Shown piece by piece: positions 11,531 to 24,834 of a stretch of 64,000 nt of DNA. How positions within the stretch are numbered: the first letter of the stretch is position 1; each line of letters opens with the position of its first letter. A program made the position numbers and the translations under genes. The DNA comes from Corylus avellana. Taxonomy: Eukaryota > Streptophyta > Magnoliopsida > Fagales > Betulaceae. The notes under the pieces were generated by a model, which did no database searches, was not told where the DNA came from, and was given only the letters and a program-made list of their open reading frames with translations. The DNA lies in the NCBI RefSeq assembly GCF_901000735.1, contig NC_081547.1, forward strand, positions 10,647,156 through 10,711,155. The letters are read 5' to 3'.

Positions 11531-11742
11531 TAATAATATATTGGAATACTTTGCGAAAAAATTAAAATTATCTCTGCTAACCATATTTTTTCAAGCAAAA
11601 CAAAGAAACTCAGCAGCAAATACCTGAATAAAATTCAATAAGCTTTAATGAGTAGTAGTCCAATTGGTTGTTTAGAAGAATTCTTATCAGACTAAATAAG
11701 CTCTTATGAGCAATAGTTTAGCTGCAGTATGATTAGGCTTAG

Positions 11743-11763
11743 GAGAGAGAGAGAGAGAGAGAG
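11743..11763. repeat. (GA)n microsatellite (copy A; copy B at about 20829-20849)
   Basis: GAGAGA run of about 10 units inside the probable copia LTR or flank. Same length in both copies as far as can be read. Confidence 0.9.
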
Positions 11764-12257
11764 TTGTTGAGAAAATGGTGATTGTATTAATGGTATTTAT
11801 GGTGAAGTTGATGGTAAGTTTGTTGGATATATTATAGTGTATGTGTAGTTGTGATTGCGTTGTCAATGATATTGTGTTGAGTTGTTAATATTGTTGTGAA
11901 AAATGAGAAATACCAATTTTGGCATTCTTAAGGAAAATGACATTGTAAAAGACTTTATGCGCAATTTCGATTTCTGTTTCTCTAAAATTTCTAGCAAATT
12001 AGTATCCAAAACACCACTAACACACCAAAACCCACCAACCACAAACTAACAAAGACTAATTAAGTAAACATTAATTCTGCAGAACACAAAGAAACTACAG
12101 AAAAACCACACCACCTACAAAACAAACCCAAATACAAATAAATAAATAAACAACTCCTCTTTGACACTCCAGTTACAGCAAATAAGAAAAGTCTCATCAT
12201 TCCTTATAAACATCCCCTTCCCCAATATTCTTGTTCCAACCTCCTAGTAAATTGAGC

Positions 12258-12260
<3 letters not shown>

Positions 12261-12294
<34 letters not shown>
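12261..12294. repeat. (AT)n microsatellite (copy A; copy B at about 21346-21380)
   Basis: About 17 TA units next to 'GAGCTTAA'. Minus-strand translations running into it give a repetitive YIYIYI tail, which is why the 111-residue minus-strand frame here is not a gene. Confidence 0.9.
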
Positions 12295-12296
<2 letters not shown>

Positions 12297-12930
12297 GCTC
12301 CTCTGTCTTTTAATGGCTTCCAGGCTTGACCCAGATGATGTGGTTGTTGGCTCCACTTTCTGCATACCATGGTTGGTCTTCCAAACTAGCATTAGATTGA
12401 TCAACCATTGCCGTAAGATGAGATGGAGGATGTGTTGGCTTTCAAGCAGCATCTCATGACTTAAAAGGTTTAGCTTGAAAGTCATCAAAAGTGAAGGGAT
12501 TGTTACAGGTAGCAAATGTAAAGGAAGTAACAAATGAGTTAAATATTGGGTTGAGTCTATTGATGATGTAAGAAATGAGATGTTCATCATCAATGGGTTT
12601 ACCTAAAGTCATCAATGGATCTGTCTTAAATTAGAGATATTCAGCACATGGGTTTGCTGCTTGATGCAGGATTTGGAGTTGGCTCTTCAAATGAGAGATG
12701 GAAGAACAAGAGGAAGGCTACACTTGATGTGAAGTGTCAAGCCCGTATACAGTAAAGATCGGATCTTTTCTGAATGAGTAGCATTAATCAAGTTAACTCA
12801 ATAGTATTGATCTTTCTTAGTCCAGATAACAAAATTTTGGAAGTTTGATGGTGACCTTTCCTTCAGGATCAACAAGGAATTTTGTTGACTAATAATGCTC
12901 AAAAGATCATGACTTCTCAAAATAAAGCTC

Positions 12931-13353
12931 TTTTTTTTTTTTTTTTTTTTTTTTTTATAACTTCACTTTAAAATCTTGAATTAGCACGCGATTTGACAAG
13001 TCCCCCTTAAACTTCAAAACCTCTCAAATCCCTGAACTTTCAATTGCAGTCAATTTGAACCCCTCCGTCAGATTTAACCATTAACTTCTAGTGGGAATAC
13101 CTAAAATTACCAAAATATCCCTGATTTTCGTTTTTTTTTTTTAAAAAAAAAAATTTGGAATTAAGGGTAAATTTGAAATTGTATAAAAAAATTCAGGGGT
13201 ATAAACGTCATTGTCTCACTTTTAACCTTTAAAATCTGAGGTTCAAATTGACTGCAGTTGAAAGTTTATGGATTCAAATTAATAAGAGGTTTTAAAGTTT
13301 GAGAGAAATTTGTCAAATCGCGTGATAATTCAAGGTTTAAAGTGAAGTTACCC
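12931..13353. mobile_element. Foldback MITE of the AACTTCACTTTAAA family (copy A)
   Basis: The left arm TTATAACTTCACTTTAAAAT is mirrored by a right arm ending AAAGTGAAGTTACCC. Further inward, 'CACGCGATTTGACAA' pairs with 'TTGTCAAATCGCGTG', and 'CAATTGCAGTCAATTTGAA' pairs with 'TTCAAATTGACTGCAGTTG'. The left end abuts a poly-T run. A truncated relative lies at 63760-64000. Confidence 0.75.
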
Positions 13354-14235
13354 TTTTTGTTTTTTAAATGATGGGAACCCTCAAGACAAGATCACGTGTA
13401 CACTTACACTTTCAGGTAAACTTTAGACCCGTGCAAAATATCTCACATGAATAAAGTAAAACCATTCATAATGCTCAAAATATCATGACTTCTTAAAACA
13501 ATGCTTTTTTGTTTTAATGACGGAGAACCTTCAAGACAAGATCACTTCGTGTATTCACACTTAAAAGGGCAAACTCTAAATCCTTGCAAGATACCCCAAA
13601 TGAGTAAGGTAAAATTTGACTTCGCCGCGAACGTGTTCCCAAAAAATTGCTTGCGCACAATAAAGCATAGATCTTGTTGTATGTAAACGTGTACAAGTAA
13701 AAGAGTTATGAGTTATACATCATGAAGTCATCTGCAAGATATCCTTTTGTATTTTGCTTTATCGTAGCTATCTATTATCTCTTGGATATGAGCACGTGTC
13801 TTTTAATTTGAATGAGTTGTAGGTTGTTGATGTTGACCATCCTTGGCTACAATGGAAAGTGCTATTCCTTTGGTAATTCAGCAGGGAATATGGTAATGGG
13901 TATTTTGGGATATTGTAATTGGAGTGGTAGTTTAGAAGGGAAGTATAGTTTGAATTAGAATTCTCTCAATTTAAATGAATCGAAGGATCTTTCCAGTGAA
14001 AAGACAAAAATACTCCTTCAATATAACTAACTGAATATTCTACAGTCTATTTATCATGTTCTAGTTTAGCCTAACTAAAATAAGACCAAAAGTTCAAACT
14101 TGCTTCTCCTTCCAATTTTATTTTACTTTTTTTTAATTTTAATTTCTGATTTTCTCTTCTCTCTTTTTCTTTCTTTCTCTTGCAGACTCTCCCCAAACCA
14201 ACAAAATTGCCACATTGTTCACTCCTCTCTTTTTT

Positions 14236-14237
<2 letters not shown>

Positions 14238-14279
<42 letters not shown>

Positions 14280-14292
14280 CGTGTGTGTGTGA
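14238..14292. repeat. (AT)n(GT)n microsatellite (copy A; copy B at about 23324-23378)
   Basis: Long TA run followed by GTGCGTGTGTGTGTG. Chance frames run through it on both strands (YIYIYI tracts) and are not genes. Confidence 0.9.
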
Positions 14293-14731
14293 ATGACTTA
14301 TAAATTGATAGTGGTGAATAGTACAAATTTTGAAAAATATGACAGTTACGAAATTATAAATTTTGAAAATATGACCATTCGAAAAAAATTTAAAAAAATA
14401 AAAAATATGACCGTTAGAAAAAGACAAAATTTTAAAATATATGAATGTTTGATAAAGAATAAAAAAAAATTAAAAAAATAATATTTAAATAGAATAGTGA
14501 AATTGAATTTCTAGTTTGGAGAGCCGGATATATATATATACTTTGAAAAAGTTAATAGCTAAACTAGGAAGAAAAAAAAAACTATTTTCTTATTTAGAAT
14601 AAATATTAAATTTAAAGAGGGAGATGAGAATGCTAAATTAAGGTGACAAACTAAGGTGGTGGTAATATTGATTGTATGGTTGTGATTTGACAACAACATA
14701 TTGACACAGCTGTTGGTAAAAAAAAAGAAGA

Positions 14732-15530
14732 CAAATGTAAAATTGGTCCTAGTGGTTAGTATAAATTACAAATCATTTCATGTGGTATAGCAAATAATAT
14801 ATAGGTCCTTATAGTTAGCCTAAATTACAAACCACTCATTGTGGTATAAAAAATAATTTATAGGTTCTCAATGTAGGCCAAAATAAACAGTTTACTCCCT
14901 AAAATCAATTTCTATTAAGTAGCTTAACATAATCTGTTACTTTGTCACGTTATACTACTACAGTAAATTAACATATATAATCTCTTCTATCCCTAAAATT
15001 TTACTCTGTGCATAACCCTCCCTCATTTTCATCTTCGTCACCACAATTTGGGAGTATTTTGCGAGAATTTGACGGTCTCATTTTGCGAAGCAATTGAGGA
15101 AGATGAAGATGAAGATGAGGGAGGGTTACGCAAAGGGTAAACTTTTGGGAATATAAGAGAATATGTTAATTTACTATAGTAGGATAACGTGAAGTGAGGG
15201 TTGTCATTTTTGAAAGTTGGAAATTAATAATAACATGTGTTGCATTTTTATTGAGTATAACGCGTCAAAGGGAATCTTTTTTTTTTTTTTTATTCAAATA
15301 AAGGAGAAATGTGGCAAAGTGACAGATTTTGTTAAGTTATTTGATGGAAATTGATTTCAGAGAGTAAACTGTTATTTTGGCATACCTTAAGGACCTATAA
15401 ATAATTTTTTATATCACATGGGGTAATTTATAATTTAGGCCAACTACAAGGATCTATAAATTATTTTTTATACCACATGGAGTGATTTGTAATTTATGCC
15501 AACCACAAGAACCAATTTTGCATTTATCCC
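14732..15530. mobile_element. Large foldback element, about 0.8 kb (copy A)
   Basis: The left end AAATGTAAAATTGGTCC and the right end (complement AAATGCAAAATTGGTTC) are inverted repeats. The arms stay complementary for about 350 bp with repeated phrases such as 'TTATAATTTAGGCCAACTA' on the right and matching segments on the left. The loop at 14995-15135 contains its own palindrome (CTCATTTTCATCTTC and GAAGATGAAGATGAG). No protein-coding frame. Confidence 0.75.
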
Positions 15531-15714
15531 TACACAAAATAGAAAAAATCACTTAACCTTTATGAACTTTCATCATTTTTACAATAACACCTTAAAGTTC
15601 AAAAACTCTCAATTTAGTTTATTGTACTTTAAAACAATTTCAAACTCACATATCCCTTAGGATTTTCTCTTAAATCTTTACTCAGGCTATTGAAATTCCT
15701 AAAATATCCTTACG

Positions 15715-15715
<1 letters not shown>

Positions 15716-15745
<30 letters not shown>

Positions 15746-15910
15746 AGTAGGGTTTGCTGGGTCAGTGACCCACAGCGTGACTAACGTTGGGTCACTAGTA
15801 ACCCACTTCGGTGGGTTTGGTGGTGACCTGTTGTGGTTTACCTTGTGGCCCACGGTGGGTCACTTGTGGCGCTGGGTCGAGTAACCCACAATAAACCCAT
15901 CGTGAGTCAA
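15716..15910. repeat. Poly-T run followed by a GC-rich TGGGTCACT/AGTGACCC iteration (copy A; copy B at about 24806-24999)
   Basis: After a T run and A run, GC rises sharply and variants of TGGGTCACT, GTGACCCA and AACCCAC recur about ten times in both orientations over 150 bp. It resembles the GC-rich loops carried by foldback elements elsewhere in this window (e.g. 640-700), but clear terminal repeats were not found. Confidence 0.5.
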
Positions 15911-17439
15911 GCAGAACAAAAATTAGCAACAAACTTATTGTTTTAAAAAATAATAATAGAAGATCATAAGATTAAATGAAGTTTAAAAAGGAATAAAATA
16001 AAATAAAGTTATTACCCCGGTGCTGTGTGGTACTTTCTCCTTAAGGTTTTGTTTTGCTAGTCTTTATTCAGCTGCACGAATTAAGGATTTGCTTAATTTG
16101 CAGGGGTTGAAGCTTCAATCTTAGCAGGTGCATTTGTTAAACGATATTAGTTTAATACCGTAACAAAAATTGATTGATGTAAAAACAAAGAATTTTTTTT
16201 TTTTTTTTTTTGAAAAAGTGAAAAAATAAGAATGTTTGGAATGAATTAATGAAAAAATTTGTTTTGTAATGATTTTTTTATTTAAATAGTAATAAAAAGT
16301 GATTGATGTGTAAGAAAATGTTGAAAAAAAAATGAAGAAGTACAATAAATAATATTGAAACAAAAAAGTTTCTGCCCCCATCGATCGGATTTGCTTCTTT
16401 TTTTCTTAAGATTTTATTCCCTAAAGTTATCATTTTTGGCAAAATGGTTAGTGTGTTTATGCGGGTTGCACCATTAATTCCTTTTCACTTTCTAAAACTA
16501 TTTACACATTACTTGATAATAAAAATAATCAAGTAATTTATCTAACATTTAATAGTAATTTTTATTGTCACAAAAAATATACTTGCATGAAACATAATTA
16601 CGCCCACTTATGCATCGTTTCTCTAAAATATCCTCCCATGCCACTCTCTCAACTCTCTCCCTCTAGCTGTTAGGAGCAGCGATGACAGCCACAACCAAAG
16701 TAACCGAGGTGGCCGGCGATGACAGCCACACTATCAATGAGATATTGCAAATTTTTTGTAAATCGAATGAACATTACAAATTGAATATTAGTTTGACGAA
16801 TGGAACATGGGCTAAACGACCTTTAAAGGTCAGATTTGCTTGGTCGTAGTTTTGAAAATATTAATACAAAGAAGGAACAACTCTAATTGCTTGTTGGACT
16901 TCAAACCACTAAGTGGTACTTAGTAGATTTATCAAGATTCTAATTTTTACATGGACCTTCAATTTTATGTGGGAAAACCAGTACCATGCATGCAGGCAAC
17001 AAATAAAGCAATAGTAACAAGTCCTCGTTGAATTATTTTCTTATATATATAAAAAATAAAATAAAAAAAAAAAATAAAAAACCATGATCCCAGCTGTGTG
17101 ATGTGGCAAATCTTGACATCAGAATGTCTATTAATTAAATGTTATTTTCTAAAAAAACTAATGCAATTGGTTAGAATGAAAAGAAGACTACCACTATAGT
17201 GGTTTAACGATCGCATGCTAAAACAGAATCTAGCAATTCTTGTGAGTTGCAGCTGATCAAAACAATAGCAGCAGATTGGAGTAATTAGTATTAAAAGCTT
17301 TATTTGAGCAACTATTGATTAATGATCAAACCCTTTACTAAACATAAAAGAGTTCTTTCATCAAAGCATCACTTATTCCAAAAGCTTAAACTTATAAGAA
17401 TATAAGAATGAATAATTATAATCAGAATTTATATTTTAG

Positions 17440-17595
17440 CACCCTCTCTCACGGGAGCTTAAATTTTCATTTAATAAGTAAGATCCAACAAATGAAATAT
17501 TTAATTCAAATAAGAGATCAATGACGGAAACAAGATTCGAACTCAAGACTTTTACATTAATATGATGTTAAACTACTACTTATCCAAAAAGCTAC
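17440..17595 (-). mobile_element. Possible tRNA-like SINE fragment (copy A; copy B at about 26530-26684)
   Basis: On the minus strand an A-box-like TAGCTTTTTGGATAAGTAGT is followed about 45 bases later by the B-box-like GAGTTCGAATCTTG. This is the spacing of a tRNA-derived Pol III promoter. Downstream is 'GGATCTTACTTATTAAATG', then CTCCCGTGAGAGAGGGTG. No target duplication was identified, so the limits are rough. Confidence 0.45.
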
Positions 17596-17977
17596 ATACA
17601 CTTACATTCTCCTACTCCCACCGGATACTCTCTGATATGAATTTTAAAATTCCAACAAAAGTGGGAATGTGTATAATGAACTAGCATTGCTCCATAAATA
17701 AGAATGAATGGATTTAATGATTTCGTTTATATTATAACAAATCATTGCCCATGTTATTTGATGGGTCCAATTGCATATGAAATGGTATAAGCAAAAACAC
17801 ACATGAAAATGTGATTGATTACTACCCATTATAGAATTTAGGGACCCCAGAGGATACAAGATGGTTCCACTAAAATAGGAAAGTATACAAATCCCAAACA
17901 TGTTTCTTTAGGGGGAGGAAGAATAAAATATGTACCAAGAAAGCAAAAGACACCAATCCTCCTGTCACCCCAGATCA

Positions 17978-18077
17978 NNNNNNNNNNNNNNNNNNNNNNN
18001 NNNNNNNNNNNNNNNNNNNNNNNNNNNNNNNNNNNNNNNNNNNNNNNNNNNNNNNNNNNNNNNNNNNNNNNNNNNNN
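17978..18077. other. Assembly gap (100 N)
   Basis: Exactly 100 unknown bases, the usual placeholder for a gap of unknown size. It sits exactly between the end of copy A and the start of copy B of the 9-kb block. Confidence 1.
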
Positions 18078-18719
18078 CCATGATTAGACCCAATCATATC
18101 CAACTACATGATAAACAAGCTTATATCTAACTATTTGAATGTCACAATCTCAATCACTTTCCAGATCCGCAACATATTCTAGCAAAACAAATCACGTCCC
18201 TGCCCACTGCCCGATCCATCATAACTTTCCTAACTAGACAATGATTTCTTTTCTTTTCTATTTCCGCTACAAAGCGCATTCTCAATCGAAATCCTCTTCA
18301 CTTCCTCTACCATGAATGAAAAATTCTTTCACATGTCTGATAATTCTTTCGCCATCAGTCAGTTATTTGCTACCAAAAAAGAACTAGAGAGAAAAACGAA
18401 GGACATATCAGAAATCTAAGATCGTTACTTTGAGGGTTTCATGTAAATAAAACCTTAGAAACTGATTAAAGGTAATCGAAATCCAAGATAGCAGAAAAAA
18501 CTTCACCCCATAGATTGCTTCACAAAGTAAATCTAGTTAGAAGACAAACATTAATCGCTACAGTAACCTAAGTGTCACTAAGCTCACTACTGTATTTTTT
18601 AGAATGAGAAAAGAGTTGGGAAGGAGGAGGAAAAAATGAATTTCTTCTCTCCTTCTAGAAAGGTTATCCTTGTTTTACTCTCTCTATAAAGTGAGTGAAT
18701 ATGTTTATAGACCAATTAG

Positions 18720-20265
18720 AAAGAAACTAAGTACAAAATGAATTAAATAAGTCTCATATGCTTCACATAACTTTTATACTTCTCTACCCATAAACTTTTA
18801 ATCATGTAATTCGCAATCATTAGTTTGGTACTTATATACTCAATAAACGCTTCATGTTTCTTAATAATTTCTCTCACACTAAGATACTTTACTTTTTCTT
18901 CTACTCTTATCATTCTTATACAAGAAAAACTATAGTAGAGTTATTACAATCTTCACAAAAGATCTTGATAGGTCTCACTACAGATTCAACAATCTTGAGA
19001 CCTTTAACAAAAATTTTCAACCATTAATGCCTATGTTATAGATTCATAACATACAATAAATTATGTTTACATGGTAGATGTACGTAGCAACTACAGTTTC
19101 CTAGCTTATTACATCTCTAGGATATAACTCCTTTAACAATAAGAAAAATATATCATGAAATAGACTTTTTATTATCTACACATTCAACAAGATCTAAACC
19201 TAAATAACTAACCACCTCTAAATGATTAGTATGCCCATAGGTCAAGCTATGGTTTAGTTTGAAAGCCTTCACTACAAAAATTTTGGTGGTTAATGACTCA
19301 CAAATAAAAAAAGCCATCATTATTTGTCTAGTGACGTTCAAATAGTGACTTTTTCAAAATGGCAAAAAGTGCATAAACTGGAAATTGGGTTAATGTCGTT
19401 TGAACAGTGCAAAACAACATTAAATGGTGTATTTTTCAGCAAAACGGCACCTTTTAGAAGGTTCTATTTGAACAATGCACGGTTTCACTTTTCACACGTC
19501 ACCTTTGTGTGAACAATGAACATCACCTTCTAGGAGGTGACGTTTTCACTATTCAAACGTTGCTATCCTTTAAAAAATTATAAAAAATAATAATAATTTT
19601 TACCAAATATATATACATATATATAATACAAAAAAAAAAAAAAATCAAACTAATTTTCCTTTTAAAAATAAAAATAAAAAAAATTCAAAAGTGGCCTTTA
19701 AAGGCCATCCCCATGCACATTTGGAGTGGCCCCCGAGCCACCCTAGACGTGCGAATAATGACTCATGAATAGTGAGTTGTGAATAGTGGTTATCATTCAC
19801 GAGTCACTATTCGCGCGTGAATAGTAACTAGTGAACAATTAAAAAGTCGCAATTTAGCGACATTTTCTAAAAACGTCATTATTCAAATGTCATTAAATGT
19901 GAAAATTTTTGTAGTGCTTCCAACTATTATCAACAAAACCTTCAAGTTGTGTCATGTAATCCTCCTCATATCCGCATTTAGAAAAGTTGTTTTTCAATCT
20001 ATTTGATGTACCTCTAAATCAAAATGAGCTACTAATGGTATAATCATCTTAAATCAATCATTCTTAGATACTCGAGTGAAAGTTTCATGGTAATCAGTAC
20101 ACTCTTTTTGAGTTAAAATCATTGAGTATAAATCTAGCTTTATATCATTTAGCTCGATCAATTCTGGTTTTGCAGACCCAATTACAGCCCATGGCTACGA
20201 ATCCTTTCGGTAAGCCAATTATATCCTGGACTTCATTTTTAGCTATGAATTCCATATCTTCTCTC
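18720..20265 (-). pseudogene. Degenerate Ty1-copia pol fragments (copy B)
   Basis: Same RT, RNase H and C-terminal fragments as copy A. Examples are NEVQDIIGLPKG at about 20262-20145 and LEVVSYLGLDLVECVDNKKS near 19230-19160 on the minus strand. It is split by the CACTA MITE at 19270-19916. The primer-binding site equivalent (TTTGGTATCAAAGCC on the minus strand) lies at 20587-20601. Confidence 0.85.
19270..19916. mobile_element. CACTA-type non-autonomous element (copy B)
   Basis: Perfect 15-bp terminal inverted repeats CACTACAAAAATTTT and AAAATTTTTGTAGTG, with CTT target duplications at 19267-19269 and 19917-19919. It is about 40 bp shorter than copy A because of a missing tandem unit and a shorter AT run. 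Confidence 0.9.
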
Positions 20266-21343
20266 TTTTGTGCCACCACCAACCCTTTACCATCATGCGG
20301 CTGCCGCCAACGGCCAACAAACACATGCGGCGAATAGCGAAGGGCTGTTGCTTCCGTACGTGTAGCCCGCACCCGCATGCGTGGTAATCACATGCAATAG
20401 ACACCCAAAATTGTTTCCCAAGGACATGAAGACACTGACACATATATGCAAGGCATTTTTTCCTGTTTTAATCGCATAATACACAGTGTCTCTCTTAAGT
20501 CTTAATCGAAAAGTGCCATAAAATTCAGCGCAAAACAAAATCAAAGAGCCGTAAAAGTTAATACTGAGCAAAAATAGCGTGAAGGAGGCTTTGATACCAA
20601 ATGTTAGTACATAAAATAATAATATATTGGAATACTTTGCGAAAAAATTAAAATTATCTCTGCTAACCATATTTTTTCAAGCAAAACAAAGAAACTCAGC
20701 AGCAAATACCTGAATAAAATTCAATAAGCTTTAATGAGTAGTAGTCCAATTGGTTGTTTAGAAGAATTCTTATCAGACTAAATAAGCTCTTATGAGCAAT
20801 AGTTTAGCTGCAGTATGATTAGGCTTAGGAGAGAGAGAGAGAGAGAGAGTTGTTGAGAAAATGGTGATTGTATTAATGGTATTTATGGTGAAGTTGATGG
20901 TAAGTTTGTTGGATATATTATAGTGTATGTGTAGTTGTGATTGCGTTGTCAATGATATTGTGTTGAGTTGTTAATATTGTTGTGAAAAATGAGAAATACC
21001 AATTTTGGCATTCTTAAGGAAAATGACATTGTAAAAGACTTTATGCGCAATTTCGATTTCTGTTTCTCTAAAATTTCTAGCAAATTAGTATCCAAAACAC
21101 CACTAACACACCAAAACCCACCAACCACAAACTAACAAAGACTAATTAAGTAAACATTAATTCTGCAGAACACAAAGAAACTACAGAAAAACCACACCAC
21201 CTACAAAACAAACCCAAATACAAATAAATAAATAAACAACTCCTCTTTGACACTCCAGTTACAGCAAATAAGAAAAGTCTCATCATTCCTTATAAACATC
21301 CCCTTCCCCAATATTCTTGTTCCAACCTCCTAGTAAATTGAGC

Positions 21344-21382
<39 letters not shown>

Positions 21383-22016
21383 GCTCCTCTGTCTTTTAAT
21401 GGCTTCCAGGCTTGACCCAGATGATGTGGTTGTTGGCTCCACTTTCTGCATACCATGGTTGGTCTTCCAAACTAGCATTAGATTGATCAACCATTGCCGT
21501 AAGATGAGATGGAGGATGTGTTGGCTTTCAAGCAGCATCTCATGACTTAAAAGGTTTAGCTTGAAAGTCATCAAAAGTGAAGGGATTGTTACAGGTAGCA
21601 AATGTAAAGGAAGTAACAAATGAGTTAAATATTGGGTTGAGTCTATTGATGATGTAAGAAATGAGATGTTCATCATCAATGGGTTTACCTAAAGTCATCA
21701 ATGGATCTGTCTTAAATTAGAGATATTCAGCACATGGGTTTGCTGCTTGATGCAGGATTTGGAGTTGGCTCTTCAAATGAGAGATGGAAGAACAAGAGGA
21801 AGGCTACACTTGATGTGAAGTGTCAAGCCCGTATACAGTAAAGATCGGATCTTTTCTGAATGAGTAGCATTAATCAAGTTAACTCAATAGTATTGATCTT
21901 TCTTAGTCCAGATAACAAAATTTTGGAAGTTTGATGGTGACCTTTCCTTCAGGATCAACAAGGAATTTTGTTGACTAATAATGCTCAAAAGATCATGACT
22001 TCTCAAAATAAAGCTC

Positions 22017-22437
22017 TTTTTTTTTTTTTTTTTTTTTTTTTTATAACTTCACTTTAAAATCTTGAATTAGCACGCGATTTGACAAGTCCCCCTTAAACTT
22101 CAAAACCTCTCAAATCCCTGAACTTTCAATTGCAGTCAATTTGAACCCCTCCGTCAGATTTAACCATTAACTTCTAGTGGGAATACCTAAAATTACCAAA
22201 ATATCCCTGATTTTCGTTTTTTTTTTTTAAAAAAAAAAATTTGGAATTAAGGGTAAATTTGAAATTGTATAAAAAAATTCAGGGGTATAAACGTCATTAT
22301 CTCACTTTTAACCTTTAAAATCTGAAGTTCAAATTGACTGCAGTTGAAAGTTTATGGATTCAAATTAATAAAAGGTTTTAAAGTTTGAGGAAAATTTGTC
22401 AAATCGCGTGATAATTCAAGGTTAAAAGTGAAGTTAC
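22017..22437. mobile_element. Foldback MITE of the AACTTCACTTTAAA family (copy B)
   Basis: Counterpart of 12931-13353 with a few substitutions (for example CATTATCTC here versus CATTGTCTC there, and AAAAGTGAAGTTACCC at the right end). Confidence 0.7.
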
Positions 22438-23320
22438 CCTTTTTGTTTTTTAAATGATGGGAACCCTCAAGACAAGATCACGTGTACACTTACACTTTAA
22501 GGTAAACTTTAGACCCGTGCAAAATATCTCACATGAATAAAGTAAAACCATTCATAATGCTCAAAAATCATGACTTCTTAAAACAACGCTTTTTTGTTTT
22601 AATGACGGAGAACCTTCAAGACAAGATCACTTCGTGTATTCACATTTAAAAGGGCAAATTCTAAATCCTTGCAAGATACCCCACATGAGTAAGGTAAAAT
22701 TTGACTTCGCCACGAACGTGGTCCCAAAAAATTGCTTGCGCACAATAAAGCATAGATCTTGTTGTATGTAAACGTGTACAAGTAAAAGAGTTATGAGTTA
22801 TACATCATGAAGTCATCTGCAAGATATCCTTTTGTATTTTGCCTTATCGTAGCTATCTATTATCTCTTGGATATAAGCACGTGTCTTTTAATTTGAATGA
22901 GTTGTAGGTTGTTGATGTTGACCATCCTTAGCTACAATGGAAAGTGCTATACCTTTGGTAATTCAGCAGGGTATATGGTAATGGGTATTTTGGGATATTG
23001 TAATTGGAGTGGTAGTTTAGAAGGGAAGTATAGTTTGAATTAGAATTCTCTCAGTTTAAATGAATTGAAGGATCTTTCCAGTAAAAAGACAAAAATACTC
23101 CTTCAATATAACTAACTAAATATTCTACAGTCTATTTATCATGTTCAATTTTAGCCTAACTAAAATAAGACCAAAAGTTAAAACTTTCTTCTCCTTCCAA
23201 TTTTATTTTACTTTTTTTAATTTTAATTTCTGATTTTCTCTTCTCTCTTTTTCTTTCTTTCTCTTGCATACTCTCCCCAAACCAACAAAATTGCCACATT
23301 GTTCACTCCTCTCTTTTTTT

Positions 23321-23366
<46 letters not shown>

Positions 23367-23825
23367 CGTGTGTGTGTGAATGACTTATAAATTGATAGTG
23401 GTGAATAGTACAAATTTTGAAAAATATGACAGTTACGAAATTATAAATTTTGAAAATATGACCATTCGAAAAAAAATAAAATAAAATAAAAAATATGACT
23501 GTTAGAAAAAAGACAATTTTAAAATATATGAATGTTTGATAAAGAATAAAAAAAATCTTTAAAAAATAATATTTAAATAGAATAGTGAAATTGAATTTCT
23601 AGTTTGGAGAGCCAGATATATATATATATATATACTTTGAAAAAGTTAATAGCTAAACTAGGAAGAAAAAAAACTATTTTCTTATTTAGAATAAATATTA
23701 AATTTAAAGAGGGAGATGAGAATGCTAAATTAAGGTGACAAACTAAGGTGGTGGTAATATTGATTGTATGGTTGTGATTTGACAACAACATATTGACACA
23801 GCTGTTGGTAAAAAAAAAAAAAAGA

Positions 23826-24619
23826 CAAATGTAAAATTGGTCCTAGTGGTTAGTATAAATTACAAATCATTTCATGTGGTATAGCAAATAATAGGTCCTT
23901 ATAGTTAGCCGAAATTACAAATCACTCCTTGTGGTATAAAAAATAATTTATAGGTTCTCAATGTAGGCCAAAATAAACAGTTTATTCCCTAAAATCAATT
24001 TCTATTAAGTAGCTTAACATAATCTGTTACTTTGTCATATTATACTACTACAGTAAATTAACATATATAATCTCTTCTATCCCTAAAATTTTACTCTGTA
24101 CATAACCCTCCCTCATTTTCATCTTCCTCACCACAATTTGGGAGTATTTTGCAAGAATTTGACGGTCTCATTTTGCGAAGCAGTTGAGGAAGATGAATAT
24201 GAAGATGAGGGAAGGTTACGCAAAGGGTAAACTTTTGGGAATATAAGAGAATATGTTAATTTACTATAGTAGGATAATGTGAAGTGAGGGTTGTCATTTT
24301 TGAAAGTTGGAAATTAATAATACGTGTTGCATTTTTATTGAGTATAACGCGTCAAAGGGACCTTCTTTTTTTTTTTTTTTATTCAAATAAAGGAGAAATG
24401 TGGCAAAGTGACAGATTTTGTTAAGTTATTTGATGGAAATTGATTTCAGAGAGTAAACTGTTATTTTGGCATACCTTAAGGACCTATAAATAATTTTTTA
24501 TATCACATGGGGTAATTTATAATTTAGGCCAACTACAAGGATCTATAAATTATTTTTTATACCACATGGAGTGATTTGTAATTTATGCCAACCACAAGAA
24601 CCAATTTTGCATTTATCCC
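23826..24619. mobile_element. Large foldback element (copy B)
   Basis: Counterpart of 14732-15530, ending in the same AAATGTAAAATTGG and CCAATTTTGCATTT termini, with small indels near 23890 and 24320. Confidence 0.7.
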
Positions 24620-24803
24620 TACACAAAATAGAAAAAATCACTTAACCTTTATGAACTTTCATCATTTTTACAATAACACCTTAAAGTTCAAAAACTCTCA
24701 ATTTAGTTTATTGTACTTTAAAACAATTTCAAACTCACATATCCCTTAGGATTTTCTCTTAAATCTTTACTCAGGCTATTGAAATTCCTAAAATATCCTT
24801 ACG

Positions 24804-24834
<31 letters not shown>

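Larger units (their letters stand above)
8946..17977. repeat. Copy A of a 9-kb duplicated block, ending at the first N gap
   Basis: Matches 18081-27066 in the same order and orientation, offset about 9.09-9.13 kb. It starts at 'TGATTAGACCCAATC' and ends at 17977 where the Ns begin. The two copies differ by scattered substitutions and small indels in 8946-11110 and 13190-15330, but look identical over about 11.15-13.15 kb and 15.4-17.58 kb. Contents: a Ty1-copia remnant, a CACTA-type MITE, several foldback MITEs and microsatellites. It holds no functional gene. It is probably a contig overlap or second haplotype, not a biological tandem duplication. Confidence 0.9.

Noticed and set aside
11059..11584. 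Minus-strand frames of 66-125 residues, repeated identically at 20145-20670
   Set aside because: They lie in the copia remnant, leader and LTR region. They repeat only because the whole block is duplicated; only the short RT stretch is real protein homology.
12258..12593. 111-residue minus-strand frame (also at 21344-21679)
   Set aside because: It ends in an AT microsatellite (YIYIYI) and has no domain; identical in both copies because of the block duplication. A weak resemblance to copia gag-type text is not enough to call it.
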